Assembly (NCBI GenBank): GCA_023974075.1 | Contig: CM043790.1 | Span: forward strand, 2,908,523 to 2,972,522 | Source of the DNA: Chaenocephalus aceratus | Taxonomy: Eukaryota > Chordata > Actinopteri > Perciformes > Channichthyidae | DNA length: 64,000 bases | Direction: 5' to 3' | Shown here: positions 36,608 to 47,524 of the stretch, one piece after another | How positions within the stretch are numbered: the stretch's first letter is position 1 | How the letters are laid out: each line of letters opens with the position of its first letter | Program-made: the position numbers and the translations under genes | The notes under the pieces: model-generated | The model's database searches: none | What the model was told of the DNA's origin: nothing | What the model saw: the letters and a program-made list of their open reading frames with translations, nothing else

Positions 36608-37481
36608 CAGTGGTGGAATGGGACTAACAATCATCCCGGGACTCTCGACCGGCCCACTTCGGTACCGCTAGTAAATTGTCAAGGGGGGGGTGGGGCGGCG
36701 GGTGCTGTAGATAGTAAAATGTAAATATGTAAAATATGTGTGTCACTGCATCCGGTAAAATACAAATATAATGTATAATGGCCTGTGTCTTTGACCTTAA
36801 CGCTGCTAGCCACCAGTGCCCTGTACTACGAAGCCAGTTCAACAGACCCTGGATATGTTTGAGTAACAAACAAACTAACAACAACAAACTAACAAACGAG
36901 ATCTCGCTAAGCGGTCCTACGACGCTGGTTATCAACTCGGTAAATCAAGCCAGGGTTTCTCTCTCCAGCTGAGAGCGCGTTCACGTCTAAGACACGAGTG
37001 GATCTGACTTTAATTACATTTGTCTCGAGTGTTTCGTCAACATAATGTGTTGCTTAAAATAATACTTCTGCATACAGTCTGTGGACACTGTGAGTGTTGC
37101 AACGGCCAGATGAGGCTGGAGAAGCTGACTCAGATAAGGAAATATATGATATATTATGATATTATATGATCGATGATCTGATTGATGATGTAATATGAAT
37201 GATAAGTGCGACACGTCGGCGTCTTCTCTGCATACGGCAGTTTAAAAACTGTATTTCCTTTATCCTGTAATATGACTTGAGAGATTTAAACTCCGCACAC
37301 TGAGTTGATCTCTTTTCTATAGACGCCGGAGGCGGGCAGCGTCAGGTAAAAGAAGTTATGTAGACCTTCTCAAAACCTGAGCCTCACGCGCCGCCTATGG
37401 GGGATGTGCTAGTTACTTATCCGACCGGCCCACTGCGGTACCGGCCCATCGGGATTCGTCCCGATGGCCAGTCCGCCACTG
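36608..37481. mobile_element. nested hAT-like element (CAGTGGxGGA ends)
   Basis: The left end CAGTGGTGGAATGGG pairs imperfectly with the right end GTCCGCCACTG. ACCGGCCCACTxCGGTACC lies near both ends in inverted context. The presumed 8-bp duplication is decayed (CATGTAGC and CACCCAGC, 5 of 8 identical). Confidence 0.6.
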
Positions 37482-37649
37482 CACCCAGCCCACGTAAACT
37501 GTCACCGGGGGGAGCCTCGCTGCGGGAAACGGTGGACCTCGTGTCCCGATCGGAGTGGGAATAATAATAATAATAATCCGTGCATTTTAATCCATTAATT
37601 TCCTCCCAACATTGTGGTAAAAAAAAACACACGTTTAATCCATGTTGTT

Positions 37650-37985
37650 GGTGTACTACAACTACAAAAAGCATCGGTTTGTTTTCTCATCAGGAAATGC
37701 AGACCGGCACAAACAAACGATTGTAATCATCCTCCTCACGATCATTTTAATGTATCATATATTCGCCGCATTGACATGAAAGCACTAATAAATGTAGTTT
37801 CAATCCACTTGAGTTTACAACTACAAAAATAATCGATTTGTTTTTATATCACATCCGACGGGAGGAAATTCAGCAGCTCTCACTACCGATTTTTAATCCT
37901 AATGTAATCATCATCTTCACCACGATCATCTATGTTTATGTCGTCGAATTGACATGAAAGCACTGACAAATATGAATATACTGTA
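37650..37985. repeat. diverged tandem duplication, period about 165 bp
   Basis: Both units contain ACAACTACAAAAA, TCGxTTTGTTTT, GTAATCATCxTC, CACGATCAT and TTGACATGAAAGCACT in the same order. Confidence 0.7.
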
Positions 37986-38276
37986 GTCAACTTCACTAAA
38001 ACGTTATTAACGTGCCTAATCTCAGTAATTCACCATTTCTACGCATGACAAACACACTTTGTCCGTGTTTGGCTCTCGAAGCGTTCCCGCATTGACGTCA
38101 CCACTTCCGGCTTCCCCCAAAACTTCAAAATGAGTCGAAGGAATTTCCCGCGATGTTCGAAATTATTGATATTTAACAGAACGGTATCGCTTTTTCTTTT
38201 TTAAACTGACGGTTCGAGATTACTAGTAGCCCAATATTTCATTGCACAACAGTTGTTGGATGCTGTCACAGGCTCT

Positions 38277-38392
38277 TTAAAGAGGCCCTTTAATGATTCT
38301 CGGGGGTTTCCCTTTCCTGCAGTGTTTTGCATGTAAATGGTCTGCAAAGGCTAACATCCCTGTGTTTCCTCCAGAGGGAGAATCTAAGAGAT
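38277..38392 (+). repeat. TTAA-type repeat fragment abutting the 36.2-kb element
   Basis: TTAAAGAGGCCC, then TTTGCATGTAAATGGTCTGC and TCCCTGTGTTTCC, as in the 14.8 and 17.4 kb copies. It shares the TTAA of its neighbour. Confidence 0.6.
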
Positions 38393-38826
38393 GCAGTAGC
38401 CAATCTTGAAAGGTATTTAGTTGAGATCCAAAGGAAGGCAGAGTGAAATATTAGTCTGATCTCAGCAAGAGCGTCAGAATTAGGGGGGGTGGGAAGATGG
38501 GAAGGTGATGTGTGCCGCCCCTGGCTCGATGTGGAATCATGGCTTTGGTCATCTCATCGTGATATGCTACATTTCATAATTATGGAAGTTTGTCTCAGTT
38601 GCGATTGTAAGGATAGCCACAATAGCCCAAAGCCAGTTTAGTAATTCTTCTACATTATATTGACAGATAAGCATTAAAATAAGAGGCAATACTTTTAACT
38701 AAGTCATTATCTGAAATCCTATGATACTCATTTTAGACCATCATTAAGCCTTAGTGCTCATTATGTGACTAACTTCACCTCCATGACATTCCTGCAAGAC
38801 AAACACAAAGACAGGCTCGTGAATGG
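38393..38826. other. spacer
   Basis: Nothing recognised. Confidence 0.3.
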
Positions 38827-38843
38827 ACACACACACACACACA

Positions 38844-38885
<42 letters not shown>

Positions 38886-39096
38886 ACACACAACACACAC
38901 ACAACACACACACAAACCCTAACCCTTACCCTTAACCTTACCCTTACCCTAACCCTAATCCTAAACCTAACCAAGTCTTCACCCTAAAACTAATGATTCC
39001 CCTCATGGGGACCTCCAATTTGTCCCCATAAACGTGACTATGTAAACAGATTTAGGTCCCCACAAGTATAGTAATGCTAGACCACACACACACACA

Positions 39097-39138
<42 letters not shown>

Positions 39139-39171
39139 CACACACACACACACACAACACACACACACACA

Positions 39172-39214
<43 letters not shown>
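38827..39214. repeat. (CA)n plus telomere-like CCCTAA interspersed repeat, copy 3
   Basis: CA tracts on both sides of AACCCTAACCCTTACCC-like DNA, AAGTCTTCACCCTAAAA and GTCCCCACAAGTATAG. The right CA tract (39084-39214) is broken by single-base phase slips. Confidence 0.85.
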
Positions 39215-39218
<4 letters not shown>

Positions 39219-40312
39219 CTCTCGTGGTCTCCTCTCATCTGCAGCTGCCCGGAGCCCACACTCACTGTCCTGTTTATCTCACTTCACTTTTCATTATGCT
39301 AACTCTGGGGCCTTTCTCACTTTTGTCTCATCATGTCTAATCTGTCCTTTACAATGCCACTCCCCATTTCCTCTGGCCCTGATCTGTGTGACTGCAGTTT
39401 CAGTTAGCAAAGCCTTACCCCTCTTACGGACCCTATTTCATTTGAATGCAGGTAAATGAATAATAGATGTATTGCAGTGGATAAAGCTAAACACTTATTA
39501 TAATGTTTATTTTGTCAAAATAAGGGGAGAGAAACACTGGGACAAAAAGCTGAGGAAAAAACTGCTGAAATAATTTAAGAAGAAAGGTGAAAGAACCCTC
39601 AGTAGCACTGTCACTGGTTTAGTATTGGTATGTGACTGAAGCAGCTTCAGGATGAATGAACAGCACTTCCTTCAGTTTCAGAAAACATCTTTGAAATATC
39701 CAATAATGTCAGCAAGTTATGGGTAAAAAACTGTTCATACTGAGCAAATACACACATGACGACAGGTGTCACTTCCCTTCTGATCAGACGTGTCACTGAA
39801 TGATAGCTTTAATTTGGCTATTGCAGAAGATTAGATTATTAGGTGTCATCGTAGTGTGCTCTGTAGCATAGATGTGTTGCTCCTCCAAGAACATGAAAGG
39901 AAGGAGGCAGACTCAGTGTTCTCTGTGAAATGAATAACTTCTGAAATGTCCGAATTGACCAATCAGAATCGAGTATTCAACTAAGCCATGTAATCAACAA
40001 GTTAATATGTTCTGCATACCCTCTCATCAGACTCTCAGCTCTCCACCTCCCTGGGAGAAGTCTATTCATGAATAAAGTGTGTGTAGTAATGAGTGGAGCA
40101 GCCTCCAGCTATAGTCCTCGTCAGAGAGATGAATTCAGCACTGACCCCGGGGGGGCTGCAGACATTAAACAGGACTGAAGGATAACTGTGATTGGATGGG
40201 CAGATGAGGAAAGAGAGATGGATGTCATGACTATGTTTTTTACTACAAAGCTAAGCCATCAATAAACAGTACACAATCAAAAAGGTCCTTTTGGAGTGTG
40301 CAGCGCGAGGGT
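39215..40312. other. spacer
   Basis: No gene or named repeat. Confidence 0.3.
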
Positions 40313-40680
40313 AATAATAAATAATAATTCCTTACATTTATTATAGCGCTTTTCCAGTGCTCAAAGCGCTTTACAAATACACACATTACACTTTTTTTTT
40401 TTTTATACATGCAATGGTCACTGTGGACAATACCCACAGGAGCAGGTTCAGGTGAAGTGTCTTGCCCAAGCACACAACGCTTTACAGACGCAGCAGCGGC
40501 GGGTTTCACCCCTTGATCTGATGATCATTGCACAGCGCACTGCGCCACACACCGTCCATCTTCACGCCTCGAAGTCATCGAGGCGCTTTTACAAGTACAC
40601 ATTGGTATTATACATGTACTGTGGACAATACCCACGGGAGCAAATCCCCAAGTGCTCTCACTGCCCCACACCCTTCAGCT
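40313..40680 (-). repeat. SINE of the AAGCGCT-tail type, partly duplicated
   Basis: This is the complement of a tRNA-type SINE body: TTCCTTACATTTATTATAGCGC, CAAAGCGCTTTACA, GTGGACAATACCCACAGGAG and AAGTGTCTTGCCCAAG. A second partial tail (CGAGGCGCTTTTACAAGTACAC and GGACAATACCCACGGGAGC) follows at 40570-40660. Confidence 0.75.
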
Positions 40681-40828
40681 GATCAAACACACCTGACCCT
40701 TCGTAAGGATGTGTGGTTGATTACCGAGGTTGACTGCACACTGTATTGTAAATTACATACAGACTATTACGTTATGGGTTAGTTATGTTTACACACAAAG
40801 ATTAGTAACAGGAATGTAATTGATTTCA

Positions 40829-40832
<4 letters not shown>

Positions 40833-40867
<35 letters not shown>
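40833..40867. repeat. (TA)n tract
   Basis: Short TA run flanked by TTCAATATAT and its complement. Confidence 0.85.
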
Positions 40868-40869
<2 letters not shown>

Positions 40870-41411
40870 AAATTGAAACAATTAATTGTTTTTGTGAACT
40901 CTTTTGGTCATGATAATCATGTATTGAAAATCTGATACTGTGACAGCCCTAAATATGATATGACAGTGTGTAATGTAATGTAACAACTGTGCAGGAATAA
41001 GTCGTAACACTTGGAAATGAGTCAGCATTTTACAACTTGAGTTCCAACGTCCAACGTGTTTTAAGTTAGAAACCTGGAATAAGATCTGTGGTTAACATTA
41101 GCTGAAGCAAATAAAGAATGTTTTCCACAACATAAAATATGTCAGTAAATACCCCACTGGTGAACGTCTTAAACTTTAATGTGTCATAAAAACTGCGGCT
41201 GCTAACGAGTGTCTAAATGAGATGTAAACGTAATCTCTCTGAACATTCGCCACATTTCACTTAGCCATGGTGATGGAAGTCATGCTCGTTTAAAATATGG
41301 CAATAATAAAATACCCTTGCCGATTGCAAATGTGTTTCAAGAAACAATGGAGAATAAAAATAGATTGTGTTTACATGGCTGATTAGCTACACTTGTTTTA
41401 AGCTTTAGTGC
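40868..41411. other. spacer with a solo hAT-like end
   Basis: GTGACAGCCCTAAAT near 40940 matches the complement of the AGGGCTGTCA end of the 22.58-kb element. No partner end is visible. Confidence 0.35.
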
Positions 41412-41972
41412 AGGGGTGGGGAACCTCTATGGGATTAGTTTTGTAGCATAAAGATAAAGCAACACTTTCTCAGAATAAAGCAAAACTATGAGTTTAAAAG
41501 AAGAAAAAAAACTGAGTCAAGCAAAATAAAATAAATTTAAAAAATAAAATTATAAGTTGCAAACAAATCATTTGTGTAATCATGTAAACTATAAGTCTTT
41601 TTTCTTTGATTTAACATAGGTTTTTGTTTGCAGTTCTTGTTTCTTCTTTCTCAATGATCAGACTTTAGCTCTCGCTGCAGCGCTCTCGTTTGCGCTCCTT
41701 CACTTTTTGTTTGAGATTCTGAAACAAACCTCCCAGGAGGGCGGGACTTTCAGGGGTGCGTCCCCATTGGCTACTCAGTTTTTGAGTGACAGCCCAGTCC
41801 TCCAGCGATTGTACAGTGCAGGCAGCTGCGGTGCGGTAGCGGAGCGTGGATAGAACACCCCCAGAAGAACCAGCATTTCAATTATTATAATACTATACTA
41901 CAAGTGAAAATATATGCAAGTATTGATCATTTGTGTTGTTTGTGCTGTACTATACGGTCTGTTTCTTTATTG
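41412..41972 (+). mobile_element. hAT-like element with GGGGTGGGGAACC end, internally deleted
   Basis: CAGGGGTGGGGAACC is joined directly to TCTATGGGATTAGTTTTGTA. The inverted copy at 52.9-53.9 kb has about 150 further bases at this joint. Body words such as CACTTTCTCAGAATAAAGC and TGAGTGACAGCCCA match that copy. It is cut at its right by the 41,973 insertion. Confidence 0.65.
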
Positions 41973-43023
41973 CAGGGGTGGGGAACCTTTTTCCTCTCAA
42001 GGGCCAGTTCAATTTTTCCAACATCCTCCGAGGGCCGTACAAATGATTGACCTCTGCTTAAAAAAACTAAAATCAAAGCCCATTCATTCGGCCTTTCTTT
42101 CATGCTGTGCAAAGAAAAAGCAACCTCTTAATCCAGATATTTTACCATGACTCGTGCATGCACGTGCACGGTGTGGCGTGACCACCAACACAGAAATATA
42201 TGGACACAATATGTGTGCAAATGTATTTAGTTTCCTATCCATGTGAACATGATTTAAGTGTGTGTGGGGGGGGGGGGGGGCTAACCTCCTCTAGGGGGGT
42301 GTTCTCCCCCGGGAAGATATGTTTTTAAATGTTGAAGTTAAAAGCATCAATCTGCTGCACTTTGAGAGCAACATTAAGAGATCTATGGAAACATCTCTCA
42401 ACACCAGATGAAACAGAACTAAACAGATTTTCTTTTTCTTTATGGATATTTTACAAATCACTCCCCTTTCAAACTGTACTGTCATATAGTATTTTATACC
42501 TGTTTACTTTATTCTCTTGTTTTTTTATAAGTATAATGATCATATAAAGATGTGCCTTTAGCCTTTACCTCACTGGTTGTAGAAAAAGCTTCTTATATTC
42601 GTTAGCATAGCTAGCTAACCAGATGCTAATAACAACAAAGGTATTGACTGTATGATCAGATTGACAGATGAGCAGATCGCCACTGGGCTTTCAACTAAAG
42701 ACACAGACACGCAGAAACTGCGGCATGTGTACGGCTCCTTATCTGAAGTGCTGGAGCCGTGTCCTGGTGCTCTCCGTCAGAACTGCACCCCTGTCGAGAC
42801 CATGGTCGAGACATATACCACGTGATGACACGTAGGCTCGTGATGTGTTCAAGGACCCTGACATTGGCCAGGAAAAACAGGTACTCAATTGTTTATTTTT
42901 TTTGCGGTCTAGATTTCTTTAATTTTTTTCTTTTTTGCGTGTGTTTATAAATTACCTCGAGGGCCGTAGCAAATGGTCTCGCGGGCCGTATACGGCCCGG
43001 GGGCCGGAGGTTCCCCACCCCTG
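41973..43023. mobile_element. hAT-like element (CAGGGGTGGGGAACC ends), complete
   Basis: Perfect 15-bp inverted ends CAGGGGTGGGGAACC/GGTTCCCCACCCCTG, and CTTTATTG perfectly duplicated at 41965-41972 and 43024-43031. No intact transposase. 1051 bp. A 15-base G run lies inside near 42266. Confidence 0.93.
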
Positions 43024-43150
43024 CTTTATTGTGTTAAGTGAGAAGTAAAGCTGTGCTATGAAAGGTAAAGCTGTGCTATGAAAGTTAGCTTTTGCTAACC
43101 TTTACATCCGTAACAATGCAAGCTATAGCCTAACAGTTAGCTACATAGCT

Positions 43151-43690
43151 AGCAGTGAGTGAGCATTCAGACCAAGCGGCAAACTCTGGGGAAGAGCCGG
43201 GACGCCAATACGGAAGTGCCACACACTGCAGTTCATCTAGTGGCCAGTAGGAGCAGTCTGCAGAAGGGAGCAATTTCCATAGACCCCCATGTTAAAATGC
43301 CCAACTTTACAGCAGAAATACACATGTTTACATCGTGGTTCAAAAAACCATATTCTCTGTATAGTTAGATTCCCCCTTCATGACTACTGTGTGGGGGGTG
43401 CATTTTTTCTCAACTCATCTGTTTAATTAATATTAAGCCTTAAAGTTATGCATATATTAGGGAGTAGTCACATTGAGTGACAGCTCTGTCAAGTGACTGC
43501 TGCTGCTAGCTTCTTGTCTCTCTGCTACCTGCTCCGTGAAGCTAGCTACAGGGACTCTGACTGCGCAGTTCATCCAGGGAACACAACTTGAAGCCGGCCG
43601 TGGTTGTTTGTTCTTCATGCTTATATATCGGACTATTGTGACTTGCTCAGCGGTTGAAACAGACGGTGCATGAATGCAGTTTTTGCGGTA
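43151..43690 (+). repeat. dispersed repeat X, copy 1
   Basis: GGGACGCCAATACGGAAGTG, then CCATAGACCCCCATGTTAAA, CACATTGAGTGACAGCTCTG and AAGCCGGCCGTGGTTGTTTG. Copy 2 is inverted at 52.06-50.15 kb. It ends in a short ATG-bearing segment and a good splice donor, GCG|GTAAGTG, at 43687. Confidence 0.75.
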
Positions 43691-44033
43691 AGTGAAATTC
43701 GAGTACTTATTGATGTGTTTATGATTTGAATCAGCTACGTAATGAATGTTAAGGCTTGGGTTAGCGTGTAAGTGAGTGGTAGCTACATCGGTGCTAACGA
43801 TGCTAATCGTAGTCTCCAAGTTAAAACCATAGACTGTATATATAAAGGTTAAAACGAAATAGACAAGTGTTAAGCGTTAAGTGGGATAATACTGTAGAAC
43901 AAACGGCTTCTGTTTGAGGTTATAAAATAAGGTCATCCTTGTAACTTAGAGAGATATTTTATTATGTAGGAGGAACTGTATGCATCGCTAAGGTTAATTT
44001 AAATTGGCTATGGTCAAGTATGTAGACAAGCTC

Positions 44034-44575
44034 ATGTCGAAGTAGTGTATGTTAAATCAACCTCACAATAAGATGTGTGTATATTACAAATAATAATGTC
44101 ATATTTCAAGATGGTTAGATATTACAATATGGTTGGTTGAGCTGGAGTTCATTATTGAGCTTACACGTTAACGTCACAGTCATCTGAAGAACGAACCCAA
44201 ACCTTGTTTTTATTAATTGCATTACCAAATTGGTATCAAATAAACAGTAAGCATTGGTAACACAACTTCCAAAGTTACAGTAAAATTAAAAGGACCCTGA
44301 CTCGGACAATACACAATCCAACATGTTCAACAGAAGAGAATCAGTCATATTGTTTGTACACATGGTACTTTACATATATATCTGTTTGTTTAAGGTGTCC
44401 AGGTGATGCAGACAGGCTGGACCAGAGAGTGAGAGACAGAACTGGACTCCTCACAGCAGTGAACTTCAGCTCAGGTACACAGACTCTATTGTTCATACTG
44501 TACAAATAATCAAGAAAGATATTTGTTTAAATAAATGAAGTATTGACTTGAATACACTGATATACATTCCATTAA
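44034..44575 (+). repeat. module shared with the Harbinger locus, copy 1
   Basis: GTCGAAGTAGTGTATGT to ACACTGATATACA recurs at 58509-59050 with few differences. Inside is an 80-bp exon-like segment between TTTAAG and GTACACAG (44395-44474: GTGTCCAGGTGATGCAGACA onwards). Confidence 0.85.
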
Positions 44576-45574
44576 ACAATACTAAATACTAGATCACCTA
44601 CACATCAGTTAAGTTGAGGGTTTTTCCCATGCAAAAGGTTACATTTAGATGTTAACAAGCAATATGATTGTGTGAAAATGAGACCTTGTGTCTGAATGAG
44701 ATCTACACCTGTATAAAGGCTAAAGAAATATGGTTTTGTCAGCTTTCTAATTTAATGTATTGAAGGCAAAGATATTTAACACATAGTGAGAACTGCTACT
44801 ATTTATCTCTCAATATTGTCTGAAAAAAACGTGGTAAAAGTTATTCTTTCAGTGAGACAACAGAGCAAGCTTCAACAGTTGCACTACGTTTTGATAACAG
44901 TTCAATATTATTTTGATAATAACTTATATTTCAATGTTGATGAGCTTCATACTGTTCATTCATAATCTGATCGTCTTTGTAGCTCACTGTTGAAATAAAA
45001 AAAAATCATTACAATTACAAAGTAATTATATCTACAGCCCCTAAACACACAAACACACCACTTTCATAAATAACACACTTGTTCTGCAATAATATGTTTT
45101 ATGTTTCCTGTCATTTTTGTTAGGAAAGGACATGCCTGAAAGACATGACATTTTCTCCTTCTCTGAGGGTCAAGAAGAACATCCAAGAGGAACATTAAAA
45201 GCTGATGTTATGAGATTTTAAGACCAGTACACTAATAAACTAGTTTTATTGTAAAAACAGTCAGCTGATCGAATGCACATATTTCCACATGACACTCCAT
45301 CAGCTGATTATTTCTATTTGCCTCACTTTATGAGCTTCACATCACTTGTGCCTTGTACCGCAGAGTTTGCAATGTCACAAATAAATGGGGCCAATCTTCA
45401 GTCAGATGTGAATGTGTAATCTAACATTTTCAGTAAGAATAATGGACAAAAGGATACAAATACAAATACAATTTATTGAAATGTGAACCAAAACTTAATC
45501 AAACATGTTTTAAATAAAAAGCACATATGGATAGAAGGTGTCCACCTATTAAATGTAAAAGTAAACACATTTAG

Positions 45575-46420
45575 TCAAATAAAGTGACAGACTAGGCCTG
45601 TGCAGTTGGTATCAGCTTTGCCCAGCATGGGCTCCTCCATCAGGCCTGGTCCTCCTCCATCAGGCCTGGTCCTTCTCGCTGAGGAAAGACCCTCAGTCCT
45701 CTCTACACCAACAGACTGGATGTCCATCACACGGAGGTTTCTCCCTGAAGTCTCTGCAGCTCTCTGGAGACCACGCTGTCTCAATCCGTCCACACTGAAT
45801 ATGAGATGGGAAAAATGAAAATAATAAATGCTTTGGACAATAAGAAATATAAAGTTGACTGTTGAGTTGCTCAGTTTTTTTTAGATTGTCAATACTATTA
45901 CTGTATAACTAATATCTCAGGTTAAGAGGCACATTCAAATAAAGATTGGTCTTTGAATTGTTTGTCTAAAGTCAAGGATCTAGAACTGGTACTTAGTTTT
46001 AATGATACAGTCTGGTTATTATGCTGTTTGGAGGAGGCATCACAGGTAAGAGCACTAACTAGCTACCATCACATGTACCTTAGCTTGACTTAAATGTATT
46101 AAACGTGTAATTAAGTGATATCAAAATATAAATAACTAATGTCATGCAAACATATTAATATTTGCTTGAATTTAGCACAATTGCATGCAAACGTTAAGGG
46201 GTTTTAAGATTCTGAAGTATTATGCAAAAAACTCAATAACTTAGATTATTATTTATAGTTTTGCTGAATAGTTTCATGTCCGCTTACCTTAGAAACGTAA
46301 AATGCGACGACAGTGTGCAGATGGGGAGCATGTTAGCTTAGCTTGGTAGCTTCAGCTAGCTCAGGAACTTCTAGCTCGGTGGCAGCAGGTCCCGCCTCGG
46401 CTCCGCCTCGGCTCCGCCTC
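45575..46420 (-). CDS. predicted two-exon ORF of unknown function in the 2.8-kb element
   Basis: On the minus strand an ATG near 46335 (MLPICTLSSHFTF) leads to a donor AAG|GTAAGCGG at about 46290. An acceptor ATATTCAG at about 45800 continues in phase as VDGLRQRGLQRAAETSGRN and on to CTGLVCHFI, about 88 residues in all. AATAAA on this strand lies at 45476. The second exon is Arg- and Gly-rich with a Pro-Asp-Gly segment made partly by an 18-bp direct repeat. No family is recognised. Only the splice signals and frame support it. Confidence 0.3.
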
Positions 46421-46590
46421 TTTGCCCTTATTTGGAGCAGGCTGGAACAGGCGGGAGTTGAACTCTGACGTCACTGTCGAGTCATTAGTGGCCGACTCCG
46501 CCTACTAAGGGCTTCTCTGCAACTCTGCAGAATCCTATGGGTGACATCACGGACCCTACGTCCATTTATATATACAGTCTATGGTTCAGA

Positions 46591-47254
46591 CACCGGCGCA
46601 CACACTCAAACGGACTTGTGTGCCTGACTCTACCAACAGGCTTTCATGATTCTGTTTAGATATCCAAGTATAATCAATATTGCGCGTGTCAGAGAGAACA
46701 GTCGCACTTTTTACAGGCTCCCACTGCCTGTTAGCATCTGGCATCTGTTAGCATCTAGCTCTCCTGCTCACAAACATTTAGCCATCCCTGATTATACAAG
46801 TAGTAGTTTTAGTTGTCTGCGGAGGCCAACTCCCACCTGTCGAGTACGGCGGTACTGAGGTGTTTTTGGTCTGGAAAAATGGCCCATATTGGGATTCTGC
46901 TGTGCCTGTTAACTATTTTGGACTATGAGAATATCTCTAGTCATTCTGAGGAGTCTACTGGATTCAGGTCTGTTCTGCCACCCGCAGTGGGCATCCCCTG
47001 CAAAGGTTCGGATGTGTTACACAAACAATTACCGGTTGCCTTGTCACAGTCAATCTGCTCGACAAAATATGTTTGTCTTTTTTGTTTTCCTGCGATGATG
47101 GTTCTTCAGGACTGCTTCTTAAGCTCTAATCACACTCTCGCAGACTTTTCCGGTAATTCTAAAGTAGATGACAATGTATGTGTGTATTAAGAGGAAAAGA
47201 TGCCTGTTTTTTTGTTTGTTATTACTATTAGGAAATGTACAACCTGGTCCGCCC
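46591..47254 (+). pseudogene. LINE 5' region upstream of the endonuclease, left of a SINE
   Basis: This sequence continues across the SINE into the endonuclease ORF. An open frame from 46879 (MAHIGILLCLLTILDYENIS) may be the start of the LINE product or a separate ORF1. I cannot assign a domain. A CTA/TTAGCATCTG duplication is visible near 46730. Confidence 0.45.
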
Positions 47255-47524
47255 AGTAGTAATAATAATAATAATTCCTTACATTTATTATAGCGCTTTT
47301 TCAATGACTCAAAGCGCTTTACATATACACACATTACACATATATCATACATGCAATGGTCAGAAACTGTGGACAATACCCACAGGAGCAAATCCGGGTG
47401 AAGTGTCTTGCCCAAGGACACAACGGCCTGACGCAGTGGCGGTGGGAGCGGGTTTCGAAATGGAGTTCCCCAGCACTCCCCCTTGATCTGATGATCGGAT
47501 GCACAGACCACTGAGCCACCCGTC
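47255..47524 (-). repeat. tRNA-derived SINE inserted in the LINE
   Basis: On the minus strand it begins GGGTGGCTCAGTGGTCTGTG (A-box), has TTTCGAAACCCGC (B-box-like), and the GGGCAAGACACTTCACC and AAGCGCTTTGAGTCATTGAA body. It ends in (ATT)n. AGTAGT flanks both sides as a short target duplication within the LINE. Same family as the 40.3-kb copy. Confidence 0.85.

Larger units (their letters stand above)
36202..38276. mobile_element. TTAA-flanked element (AGAGCCTGTGACA ends)
   Basis: Perfect 13-bp inverted ends AGAGCCTGTGACA/TGTCACAGGCTCT, flanked by TTAA at 36198-36201 and 38277-38280. No transposase is recognised. It carries an inserted hAT-like element at 36608-37481, so its own length is about 1.2 kb. 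Target site suggests piggyBac- or Kolobok-like mobilisation. Confidence 0.82.
43826..46590. mobile_element. 2.8-kb element with CCATAGACTGTATATATAAA inverted ends
   Basis: The left end AACCATAGACTGTATATATA is matched by TATATATACAGTCTATGGTT at the right. No clear target duplication is visible. It contains an about 540-bp stretch (44034-44575) nearly identical to 58509-59050, and exon-like signals on both strands that end in convergent AATAAA signals (45380 on +, 45476 on -). It may be a non-autonomous derivative of a Harbinger-like element. Confidence 0.6.

Noticed and set aside
37500..37675. Coding exon near 37.5 kb (PPGDSLRGLG-like frame)
   Set aside because: It spans the end of the nested hAT-like element and an AAT repeat. 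No splice sites or homology support it.
40860..40960. Complete hAT element ending in TGACAGCCCTAA
   Set aside because: Only one terminus is visible and no 8-bp duplication could be paired.
46591..47190. Host gene with signal peptide (MAHIGILLCLLTIL start)
   Set aside because: The sequence runs directly into the LINE endonuclease region across a SINE, so it is better read as LINE 5' sequence. The hydrophobic start is short and unsupported.
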